Origin: Lingula anatina
Taxonomy: Eukaryota; Brachiopoda; Lingulata; Lingulida; Lingulidae
Reading direction: 5' to 3'
NCBI RefSeq assembly: GCF_001039355.2
Contig: NW_019775577.1
Coordinates: 229,350 to 293,349 of the forward strand
Length of the DNA: 64,000 nt
Each line of letters opens with the position of its first letter. Positions within the stretch are counted from its first letter, which is position 1. The notes beneath the pieces were generated by a model. The model saw only the letters and a program-made list of their open reading frames with translations, did no database searches and was not told where the DNA came from. Positions 13,958 through 25,300 of this stretch are shown here, piece after piece. The translations under genes were made by a program, and so were the position numbers.

Positions 13958-15448
13958 CTAGGTACAGCATTCGAAGGCCACACTGTTTAATGCAGTGTCG
14001 TCGTCGCCTCTTACATTCTCCTGAAATTTGACTCTTAGACCGCAGACGAAGTAACCTTTATTACACAGTCTCCACGCCGACCAGGACCCCCATGGGCCAC
14101 CGTTACCGGAGCTGAGTACTGCACCGTCGCTACACTTCAACTCTAGATCGTTAGCTGCCGAATCATCGAAGATGCCCTGATGTCCCTCTACCTTCAAGCG
14201 GAACCCAATAACGTAACTGAAACGATAGGAAATATGATGCAAGACAGGCAAAGGTTAAATTAATTAATAAAGGGATCAACTATAATTTACATAAGCGCTT
14301 TAAAACAATTACAGGCCCGTAGCCAGCAATTTCAAAAGGGGGGTTCTTTTTCTGAAAAAGTGGACCTTTTTCCATATAAACGTCACGTACATAGATCAGA
14401 TTTTACCCAGAGTGGACCTTTTCCCAGCAAAAGGGGTGGTTCTTTCGAACCCCCCGAACCCCCCTGGCTACGGGCCTGAATTATAAGTTATCTTCCTAGG
14501 TGCTTTTTCAATGTAACTTTTTTTATTAAACAAGAAGAAAGCAGTGATGTTGATTGAACCCTCTATGTATATAGATGAACCGTATGTATATAGATGAATG
14601 TATGTTTGTAAGTATATATATGTTTTCATGACCGTCTGTCAGTCCGTTTACCATTAATACAGAACAGGAAACCATCATTACCTGTCGGCACTACAAAACA
14701 CTGCCAACCCCCACGAGCCCCAGATTCCTCCATGTGGAAAGAGATGTGCGTGCTTCTCGCAGATTAGAGCGATCGCATTCAAGGCTGAATCATCGCCTAA
14801 AATGGGAAACAAGAATGTGCATTGGAGTTTACTTCTGTCAATAGAAAATACCCCCCCCCCCCAAAAAAAAAAAAAATAGTAATAATTATATATATAACGG
14901 GTATATACGCGTAAAACTATCTCTTTCTATCAGTATTTATCAATGAAAAATATTATGGCAATCCTGCTTTGTTTTTGTTAAAATTTACCGGAATAGATCC
15001 TTTCAAGTTGAGCTCCATTTTAGGCTGAAACAATTTCAAAATTTTAAGTTTGAGAATCCTGACTACAATGAAGTCTAAAATTTAGCTGATATGTCTGTTA
15101 AACATGTGAAGAATACAAAATATAAATTTTGAATTTCTACTTGTCTGTCGACCTGGTCCACAGAAAGTCGCCGCTCGTTTTACAACTTATTTATCGACAT
15201 CGACGGAAAATGAGAAAATACCGTCACATTCTTTTGATAAGTATAAAAATGAATTTATGCAATTTATATATCTTACCTAGCCCTTGCCTGCCCTCTACCC
15301 TCAACTGAAACCCTTTAACTTTCAGCCCAGGGCATGATTTCTTGGCGGTCCAAGTTCCCCAAGGGCCTCCATTGAGGGCGTACATCTCGTACGCTGTGCA
15401 GGGTATGATAATGGCAAGCAAGAAGACAGCTCTAGTGACGTGTGCCAT
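13958..15448 (-). CDS. VMO1-like secreted protein (vitelline membrane outer layer 1 family)
   Basis: Three exons in coding order: 15277-15448, 14682-14796 and 13958-14216 (TAG at 13958-13960), giving 181 aa. Residues 1-19 form a signal peptide (MAHVTRAVFLLAIIIPCTA). The mature protein has three similar segments, one per exon, each with a GGxWGxW block followed by a cysteine: NGGPWGTWTAKKSC, HGGIWGSWGLAVFC and NGGPWGSWSAWRLC. It also repeats FRLKVEGHQG-type and DDSALN-type strands. This three-fold pattern is the VMO-I beta-prism signature. In birds VMO1 is an egg-coat protein; in invertebrates members are secreted and of unclear role, so function is left open. Phases fit (1, then 2) and no defect was seen. 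It is convergent with gene A and divergent from the EGF gene. Intron 2 hosts a MITE. Confidence 0.92.
14312..14478 (+). mobile_element. CAGGCCCGTAGCCAG MITE, copy 2 (in VMO1-like intron)
   Basis: A 167-bp element, same family and orientation as the copy at 13585, with perfect 5-bp target duplications AATTA at 14307-14311 and 14479-14483. It sits in intron 2 of the VMO1-like gene, so the last exon is bracketed by two direct copies. Confidence 0.92.
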
Positions 15449-15984
15449 TGCCGACTAGCGTTGCAAACAGTTCTCTTACCTACGTGGTCTTTAAACACGG
15501 TAAATGTTGGACAGCACATAATATAGTCGTAATTATATAGCATCTTTGGTAATTGATGCTTACCTTTTATCAGACGAAGCCATCTCTCCGTCATAGTACA
15601 CTATTGTTGTTGAACGGAGTTTGTTTATCCAAAACAAAACTTTCTCAGATAAAAAGAAAGATAGAATGTGCTTTAAATTACTTTGTAATGCTTGGGCTTT
15701 GTTGTTGCTGGGATGGTTATTTGCAATTTCATCCAGGGTTTTTTCGTGACCTTTTAGCTACTGTATAAGTAAACAAAATTCTCATTTCCGTAATTATTCT
15801 CAGAAAAGTTGACATCTATCTTATGTATTCATCTTGACATTGCTGTTTGTGGTTTTTGTGGAATAAGTGACTAAAGCAAGAAAACGCACATACATCTACT
15901 AGTAGATGGCTGATGTCCATGTTAGGTGGTACGGGGAAAAGTATATAAAAAAAAAAACACGGAGATAATTAAAGTGGTATTTTT

Positions 15985-16505
15985 GCCCAAATAATTCAAC
16001 TAACATAGCTTGTAACATACCGAGATTTGAGAGAAATGTTATATATATATATTTTGGTGACATTATTTGCTACGTTCTAAGTAGCATACATGTAATGCTT
16101 TGGGATGAATCCCGAGCAAAAATTCGTATGCACCTTGGAAACTTCTGTTGAATTTCGAGTAATGTACGGATAATGTACTGATCATTCAAAGAATTTCGTT
16201 TTTCCGTGGCGCACGCAAGCAAAAAGTTAACGATGTCATACTTTGTAAGTGCCTTGGTCGATGTCGATATTTTAAACTGTATTTGTGGACATATAATTTA
16301 TGTAGATATCAAATGTACAAAAAATTAGCACATGAGTTGTTGCTTATTTATTGACTGACTTTGCGTATAAAAGTGATTGTTTAGTTTATGCCGTTTATTT
16401 GTGATATAAATATATCTTTTTCTGATAAAGAGTGATTGCCCTTGCTTTATTTAAAAAAATACATTTATATGACGTATTGGCAATGAAAATTTCATTTATC
16501 GGCCT
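15985..16505 (+). repeat. Direct repeat, copy 2 (decayed gene A 3'UTR)
   Basis: Diverged copy of 12030-12565 in the same orientation. The hexamer matching AATAAA of copy 1 reads GATAAA here (near 16433). No coding remnant of gene A was recognised just upstream. Confidence 0.82.
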
Positions 16506-16550
16506 TCAATTATTCGCATCCGCGGACCCCCCCTCCCCCCTTCGAATAAT

Positions 16551-16566
16551 CCTGGATCCGCCCCTG
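16551..16566. mobile_element. Lone hAT-like terminal sequence
   Basis: CCTGGATCCGCCCCTG resembles the terminal inverted repeat of widespread CAGGGGCGGATCC-type hAT MITEs. No matching opposite end was found nearby, so at most a truncated element. Confidence 0.35.
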
Positions 16567-16999
16567 TCTTTGCTTAATTGCCCGTTTCTCCTTTGGATGG
16601 ACGCAAGCACCAAACTCTCATCAAACCGCTGCCAACACCCATGCTTTCTGATCCTTTGCTTTTGGAATTCCTGCGGATCTATCTCGGACAGTCACTGCAC
16701 TATTCTAAAAGTCAAACGTAGGCCTCGTACACGGAGTTTCTAACACACTTCCCATTGTGCTCTTTTCACAGCTTGTAAGTTGCAACTGTCGCAATGTGTG
16801 ACATTTCAACCACCTGTTATGGTGGAATACATCATTTCTACCCCATCCGTACGCCTTTGTTAGATTTTTCGTCAATTCTTATGAAGATATCGACCCTTTT
16901 TATATTTTGAATTATATAAATAAATAAATTATCATAGAAACAAAATTTTAATGAGTGGTTTGGTCAATACAGTGTTCTTTTAGTAAAAAGAACAGAATA

Positions 17000-17142
17000 T
17001 TTATTGCGGAGCAGAGGGAAGGCAAGCGGTTGTTTGAAAAGTAGGTCATCCAGTATGGAAGCTTGTGTCCAAGCTTGTTAGTTGCTGTGCTGAAAGTTTG
17101 AATCATTCAAGAGCTCGAAGATCGATGCAAGCGCACAGAGAG
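17000..17142 (+). other. Possible 5'UTR exon of the EGF-repeat gene
   Basis: A consensus donor (GAGAG then GTAAGT at 17143) and a strong acceptor (ATCTTTTCAG, ending 18440) could splice a leader exon to the start-codon exon at 18441. The left boundary is a guess. Confidence 0.3.
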
Positions 17143-17608
17143 GTAAGTGCACCAACTTTAGTATAAGCTAACTTAATAAAGCTGGTAAAACTTCTGGAGT
17201 GGGTTTGCTGAAGCCATATCACAGCAGAAAAAAAGGTCGGTGATCGTTTTATTTACATTCATTCAAATAGATTGATTTCAATTCAAATTCGATTTATTGC
17301 TCATGTCTCTCCGACGGAAGAATGTTTTTTAGTCGCCAAGAGGGTGTGACTATCGATAAAACTTCCCTGGTGAAGTTTGACTTTCACTTTAGTCATTGTA
17401 TCTAAGTCTGAGCAGAGGAGGTGATAAATTAAGTTTAATTATACGCAGTATTTTACACATTCTGAATATCGTGTGGATATGAAAATAATAATAAAAAAAG
17501 AAGCAGCATGCACTAATGAAGCTGTCACCAATCTGATTATCAATAAAATTATCTTGTGTGATAAGCACTTAGTCTGACGTAGTTGTGGTTTTTGGGTTAT
17601 TTCAACTG

Positions 17609-17612
<4 letters not shown>

Positions 17613-17649
<37 letters not shown>
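17613..17649. repeat. (GA)n microsatellite
   Basis: A pure GA run upstream of the EGF gene's start codon, inside the inferred 5'UTR intron. Confidence 0.9.
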
Positions 17650-17651
<2 letters not shown>

Positions 17652-18469
17652 TGCGCAAATGACAGTACGGTAATTACTACATTTTTTCAATTGGGGAAAT
17701 TGTTAATTTTACAGTTATTGCATTTTTAAGTCACAATTTCTTATAAGTATAACATTCCTATGGAGTGGGAGCAACAAAATTAAAAAGCATGCTACTCTAT
17801 ATTGATCTGTTCTTTGCAGTAAAAGGACCACAAATGTCACATAAAAATATAATATTTGGGATTATAAAGTCATGTAACTTAAAGTTTGACAATTTTTGCC
17901 CATTGAAAAGACCCAGTAATTAAAGTATACATGTATGTTGCTGTCCTGAAAGATGCAGCTTCACATTTCACAAATTCATCATATGCAAAATATAGTAAAT
18001 AATATAGCAATCTGTGAAGGCTCACTTGAATGCATAAAATATACAGCCCAATTAATATACAAAAGTCAATACTGGGGTCTAAATAGATTAAAAGATCTGA
18101 GGCTTAACATGTTTAAGACAACTTCAATCATTGACACATCAATTATTTATCTCCAGAAGTATTAAGTGCAAATGGCAAGGTGTTTCACAGAGCTTTTGTA
18201 TAAAATTGAAAGTCTACTTTGTGACCTTTGCTCACTATAGTGATTACAGTCGCTTTAGAGGAAAAAAGTCAAGAAATATAAGAAAATAGTTTTATGGCTA
18301 GCTTGTAAAAATAAATAAAAATGAATAAGAATAATTTGATGATAGAGAAGATAATGGTAATTATTGTGACAATGATAATAAAGTTAAAATAATAAATATT
18401 AAGAAAAATTGGCAATTATTATTATTATTTATCTTTTCAGAATTTTCATAATATTCAGACGGGTGTGCC

Positions 18470-18484
18470 ATGATCAAGTTTTAA
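18470..18484 (+). promoter_or_regulatory. Four-codon upstream ORF (uORF)
   Basis: ATG ATC AAG TTT TAA lies in the presumed leader, 22 nt before the main ATG at 18507. If transcribed it could lower initiation or allow reinitiation at the EGF protein start. This is inference. Confidence 0.4.
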
Positions 18485-18506
18485 CAGTAAAGCCTCAACC
18501 AGCAAT

Positions 18507-19240
18507 ATGGATGCATGGAAAACTTTCCTAGCAGTTATCTTTTTGTGTACAGCCTTAGCTCAAACACAAGATGGCTCTGCAACAACAGCAGCAACAACAA
18601 CAACAGCAACAACATCAACAACAACAGTGCCAGGAACCTCAGGAAAAACTGCATCCAATACAACAACAACATCAGCAACAAGAAGAACTACAATATCTTC
18701 AATACTATCACCCAAAAATTTACCCAAATCAGAAGTTAGCAGTGTGCCAACAGTAACAGCGGGTTCGCCATCAACAGTAGCAGCAATGACTGAATCATCG
18801 ACCACGGAGTTATCGAGAAATGAGACAGAAAGGTGTCTAAATGAAAAGTTACCTGGTACGCAGAGATGGCAGAGCAATATGGAGGGGTCTTCAGTTACTG
18901 TGGAATGGGGGTATGGACCTGTAAGTAAACCAGTATTTAATATATACATGTACTATAGTTTTTATATTTCACTATTGTAAATGGGAAAAAAGTTCCATTT
19001 TCAACTTCAGTCAATATTTAGGTATTGTGTGTAATCAAAACAGCAGTGGTGCATTTGGCTACAATAAATTCCCTATGTGCATAGACTGTGTAAAGATGTC
19101 TTTCACATTTACTAACTAGTACACATACACAAAACTGTAGCCAAATGAAAAGAGAGAAATAATAAGCCTTAAAAACGGAAGATAGAATTTGTTCAAATTT
19201 TTATTAAGTAGAAAATTGCCCATTTGCTTTTTAAGCAAGA

Positions 19241-19321
<81 letters not shown>

Positions 19322-22300
19322 ACCTGTAGCAATTCATTCCAGTTTGAATGGTGAGAGTGCAGACATCTTTTTATCCTCACAAAGCTTAGAAACTTTCAAT
19401 AAATTTCATGGTGTCCATTACTAAATGTTAAGATAATATGATTTTATTCAAATATTGATGGGAGATGTCATCTATGTGACAGTGCCTGTAGCAATCTTGA
19501 GTCAGCAAAATGAAAACACCAGATGATACCATTTTGAATAATAGATGATAGTATTCTTTGTATAGATTTGCGCAAAGTCAGGTGTTGACTTCCTTAATAA
19601 TATTGATATTCTTAACAAAGAAAGAACCCCTGATGATGCTGCAATGTATTTTTTTAGCAGTCTGGCTTAATTTTTGATTTCTAGCAAAGCAGTACGTGTT
19701 TTTTCTGCTCCCTCCTCCACCACATACTAGTAGCAATTCTTCACTAAATGTGAACATAAATTTTCTCTTTTCCAAAACAGTTCTTCATTTACTCATTCCA
19801 AAAAAGACAAAAAGATTGCTTCAAATATATACATAACTGAGTGTACTTTTCAGTCTTGGCCTGAGGGATTTTTATGTGAATTATTCTTTTGGTGTGAAAT
19901 ATTGTAAATCTTGTGCTTATGATAAAAAAGAAAAAAGATTTGAATGATCAAATTAGGTGTTTGAAATTTAAGAATATTTACCGTCCCTGTACCAGCATGT
20001 GTATGATAAACAATTCCAAGTTCTCTAGTTCTATACAACACAAATGAACAGGACCATTTATCAAACACACATGCACACAAACATATATATATTTAATCAG
20101 GATGATTATATTTTCTTTTGTGATAAGGCAGATGTGATTTTTAAAGAAGACACATAACTTGCCTAGAGATTTGGTGGGTCTTAGATTACTGTATATGAAA
20201 CCTTTTAAGCATTTTCTGCTTTGATAACCTTGTATTCATCCTCTGATGTCCCTGCCTTGGTGGTTTTATAAAATTGCTTTTGCTAGAATGGCTATAACAA
20301 TTATAGTAATAATTTTCACAAGGATAATGAAGAGATTACTTCCATTTTTCCAGTCCTAGCAGCTCAACTGGTTCTTAATGCACCTTTTAGTTGTCAATCT
20401 GACACAGTGAACCAATACAGACTATACATCTTAAAAAAGTGATGTGAAAAGGGTTTTACAGTGGAGACAAACAAGGAATTATGGTATATCTCATGCAAAT
20501 TATAGTCATAATAGATAATCAGAAGTGTTATGCAGGTTTTATTCACTCCACCCCTCCCACTAAAAGTGATTAAACAAATAATAATAATAATAATGATATT
20601 AAGCCTTTCATCAGTAACTTCTTACAGAAATACAATGGTTTTACTCTTTATCACATAATAATAATGTGTCAACATATTAAATTGCCTTTTTGCACGTCAA
20701 TATTACTTCAAGAGCTGATAAAACATTGGCACCGGTGTCTATAAGTTAGTATAACTTGCTGTAGTCAAGTGTCATCTTCATCAACTGAAAGTAATTCTGT
20801 TCAGTTTTTGGTTCCTTGAAGTAGGTGATAGATGGCACAGATAGAGGCTGCTAGAACTCCAGACATGATTTTCCAAGTAGACGTCACATTGGTGGGCAAG
20901 GATATAATTGGCATTCATACAGCGTTACATCAGCTTAAGGAGCATCTTTTGGGATATGGATCTATTAAGCCCAGAAAAATGAGAAAATACTGCCAATTTT
21001 CAAATCATCTGTCACACCAACAAAATCATTATAGTCCTCCAAATACAGATGTCTGTTCTTGAATACATGATTAAAGACATATTTTGTAACATATTTTTAC
21101 CAGCGGAATAACAGTGACATCTTACTGTAGGCTAAAATTGCAACCACATACCCCGCTGAGATGTGCTTAATAGAGTTAGAACAACTCAATTTGAAAAGAA
21201 ACATGGTTTTGTTCTATCCATTTATGTTGGGGTCTCAAAGTCTCATCAGTCTAACTTCAGGAACATTTCTCAAATATCATTTCAGCATCATTTCTTCTCA
21301 TTAGCATTATCAAAACAAATCACTGGTTTCTACATATTTCATTTCATTCCAACTTCGATCTTTTCTCCTGATGAATGCGGTGGGCTTGTTAAATGTTATC
21401 TCCCACGAATAAACATCCTTTATTGAAGTAACCATGTAACTTGAGATTAGTTTTATGCAGAGATCTATTCAAGTCTGTTTTCATAAAAGTGTTCTTCTGC
21501 GACTCTGATAAAGGCATCCTATTTTTATGACACATATTGTGTTTCAGCTCTACTCAAGTGGCTACCATAATTAGGCAATCTAAATAACTGGGCACTCAGT
21601 ATAATTTCATCGTCTTTCTTGCAATGAAAAGTAAGCCAATCATCAGGCAATTAATTTAAAAGTTGAAATACTGTATAAAACAATTGATTTTTAATTTAAA
21701 AAAAATTTAGACTTCACGTTAGGTAATAGCATGATTTGTCAATTTTTTATGTTAATTAAAGGCTAATAACGGGGTGGAAGAGGGTGCGGGTAGAGGGGTG
21801 GGGTGGACGAGAGGGTACCCAAGTCCACCACTGAAATGGGGTGCAGGACACTCAATTCAAGTGGGACTCTTGGCAACTGAAAAACGGTGATTGAGTTCAA
21901 TAGCCTGTACCAAGGGGAATACAGATAAGAACCTAATGTTCAGGCAAATGTGCCATAGCAATCAATGGAAGTCACCCAGGCAGAATTGGAAATCTCCAAG
22001 ATAAAGGAATGGAGAAAAATCCGAGTAATTACTGTCACTGTTCTTGCGGAAATTATGAGATAAAATAGCTGGATGAGCTATGGGTTTTCAAGTATGAGAA
22101 CAAAATTGATGCAGTTCGAGTAATCTGGACGCGGCCCTGATGGATCTCAAATGTCCTGAAGAATGCTTTAGAAAAGCAAAAGGAAATCTATACTTGAATG
22201 AAAAGAAAGAAATCTTTTGAAGCCCACACAAAGTCCATGTAGAAACAAACAGGTGTCCTGAGAAAATATTTAGATGAAATCTCAACATTATTCTGCAGGT

Positions 22301-25300
22301 AATTAATAGGCAAGTTCAGTTAATGCTCTTAGATAAACAACTTAGGAAATCACAGATATTTCTCTCATTGTTTTTGTACATATAACCAGATAAACAGCTA
22401 GCATCACTGAGGGACATCAAATATTTTGATTTGTAAGTACCATTAATTTTGAGGAAATAAGACAGGGGACTCTCGAGTAATTTAGTAATCTCCAGTGACG
22501 AAACAGCCAGAACAAAGGTTCAGCACCATCAAAGGGAACTCATGTAATGATTCAGAAGTAAAAATGGACAAATATATTTAGTCCCTGTAATTTTTTTTCC
22601 TTTTTATCCATCCATATGGAAACTTTCAATAAATTTAATTGTAAACCTCTATACAGAAAGATCCCTGCAACACCAGCAATTCACAGTTTTGGCATTGGAA
22701 ATGGCAAGTTGTAGCTCTAAATAAAATACCAACATTGTGAAAATACATACAACATTTTGATAAAAGTACAAAATCCACAACTGCATGTCCAGTTGACGTT
22801 TTGGCAAAAATTCCTAGGATCAAATATGGCGCGATCCACATGTAAGTGTGCTGAGATTGAATTGCTCTCCCCCTGCTGGACGTCGGGAATCCATCGTCAG
22901 GTTTGCGCCATTTTGATCTGTGGACTAGTTAATCCATGGATCAACTGGTGGTATACACCCTATTAGTGTCACCTAGAGCTCATTCAGAACAGCGGCTAAC
23001 GGATCCACATATCAAATATGGCGACCCATTATGTTGACAAGGTATCATATAGAAATCAATGAAACTGTCAACCCTTGAAAAAGGATACTTTCAGTTAATG
23101 ATCTTCTTTGTTGAAAGAGCTCAGTAGGCGTGATTTGGCTTGAAAAATTACACGGTAAATTTTCTCTCTAATAATCAAAATAAACAGTGAACAGGTAGTA
23201 GAATTCAATATTTTCAGGAGCATCAGAAGAAAGACAACGACAGGAAATGAAAATAGTGGTTTTAGACAATCCAAAACTTTTACTTTTAACGTGAGTGTAA
23301 TGAGGGGGAAGTAATTGCACAGTAAATTTCTCATCATTTGTACGATGAATGGCAAAAAACACATAAGAAATCCAATATGTTGCCATAACAATGTATGGAA
23401 ACCAAAGCAAACGGCAAAAATTATGTTTCTAAATGAGTCAGAAGTCCTTTTAGTGTAACACAAATGACTATTGCAAGCGTAATGAGGCTTAGAAAATCAT
23501 TCCGCAAATGGATAAAAAAAAAGGGGAAAAAAGACTTTGCACCAGATGTAAGATCTCCATATCTAATGAGCTTTTCCATTTCCATTGTTCATTATTTTTT
23601 CATTGTCTGAAATATTTTCTCAATTAAGAACCTCCGTGAGGAGTAAATTGTCAATTTTTTTCAGTACAGTATTTCTTACAAACAGTTTTCGTATATTCCT
23701 GGTCCATTATGTAAAACAATACTGAAGGGTTTTGGTGGTGAACATGCAAGAAAAAACACAGAATGCATTGCATCCCAATGGTTAATAGTATAATTAGCTA
23801 CAAAGGCAGGTATGCACAAGGCCACCAAGTAAAGAGCAAGTGTGATCTTGGTTCAGAAAAATTGTGGAGGGTTTGGATTTAAGAAAATGAAAGATGAAGA
23901 AGCTGAAGGATCCATAAATGTCTAAACACATAAAGGGAACAACTAACAAATGAATGAGTGAAAAAAACAAACTAAAAATAAAGTTTACGATTAAATCCCA
24001 GACTTGACATATAAACTCTTGATCATAACTTTGTATTTATTGATAATTCCGTAGCTAATACAGGAATTTAAAGACCAACTTAATAGTTTCATTTTTGTCT
24101 CCCTTCTATTTTTTCCTTGATTCTTCTCTATACTTTCAGATTTAATTTCACTTTCATTTTCTCTCTAGGTACAATTTAGATTACATTTCCATTTTGCTTT
24201 CACTTTCATTTTCACATTTCAGGAAACCAGCTGTGCCCTGTTCAGTGGCACTAAACTCATATTAGTGGACAATACATCCCTGCCTTTTTCAATTAAATGG
24301 TTGCATTTTCATTTCATTGGCACTTTCACTCTCATAATGAATTTCACTTTCACTTTCAATTTCATTTGTATTCCAGGAGACCTGTAGCACCTTGGCCAGT
24401 TGCACTGGACTCCCGGTAGTGGACGATATTGACCTGCCCCCTCAGATGATTCCAAGGGAGATCCAGACAGGAGTTACCCTCAAGTAAGTACAGGGTTCAA
24501 GCTCACAAGAGAAAAAGTCCATGTTGGTATAAATTTCAATATTCTTGATAATCTTAGAGCGCATTCTCAACGAATTAAGCCAGGCTTTACAAAGCTGGTG
24601 ACCTAAAAATGGCGGACGTACATGAAAGAAAAAACGCCTAATCTTTTAATAGTCTCTCTGCCTCTCACACGCCTCCCCACACGTTGTCCCTGTGGGGTAC
24701 AGTAATTAAATCTCGGCTCCGAACATTAATATTTCCGTGAATATCTCTGGTGATATTATCTCCGTAGATAGTCGATTCATTGCTGCTCTACGGGCCAAAT
24801 TATTCCTTTTTCGTCTCTGTTTTCAAAGATAATAGAACAGAAGAGCTTTTTTCCTTCGATCGCCTTCAGCCGCCATGCTTTCTTCACCACGAGTTTAACT
24901 GATGAGCATGCGGACTTAATATTTCTCAGGTAGCTTCTGCATGGCGAACGGAGACGCGATTCAATTACTGTACCCTGCAGGGACGACGTGTGGGGAGGCG
25001 GAGAGACTATTAAAAGATTAGGCGGTTTTTCTTTCATGTACGTCTGCCATTTTTAGGTCACCGGCTTTGTAAAGCCTGGCTTAATTCGTTGAGAATGTGC
25101 TCTTAGTCTATTTTGTGGGATTAATCTGTTGAACTGGGTACTGTAGTTCATTAAAGTAATGTATTATTATAGCTATAATATTAGTCTAAAACGCCCCTGC
25201 CATTTCTGTAAAATTTACAATTTTCTGCTTTGAAAAGATTGAGTCATTACAATAGCTTTGTTTTATGAAACTGACTCCAGATATGGTTGTAGAGAGATAA

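Larger units (their letters stand above)
15449..17000. other. Divergent intergenic region between VMO1-like and EGF genes
   Basis: The region separates the VMO1-like start (minus) from the EGF gene start (plus), so promoters of both should lie here. No TATA box can be assigned with confidence. It holds the decayed 3'UTR copy and a lone transposon end at 16551-16566. No coding exon recognised. Confidence 0.5.

Noticed and set aside
13585-14478. Repeated similar blocks that might suggest a CRISPR-like array
   Set aside because: They are two MITE copies with inverted ends and target duplications in an animal genome.
18571-18756. Poly-Gln frame
   Set aside because: Alternative frame of the same trinucleotide repeat; the Thr frame has the signal peptide and splices on.
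18560-18949. 129-codon minus-strand Val-rich frame
   Set aside because: Shadow of the ACA/CAA repeats of the EGF protein's Thr-rich exon.
20832-21062. 76-codon plus-strand frame in EGF gene intron 1
   Set aside because: No family features, and no acceptor/donor arrangement that fits the phase-0 exons on each side.
23095-23463. 122-codon minus-strand hydrophobic open frame in an EGF gene intron
   Set aside because: The Phe/Leu-rich content follows from a T-rich strand. No receptor motif, splice partner or start context was found.
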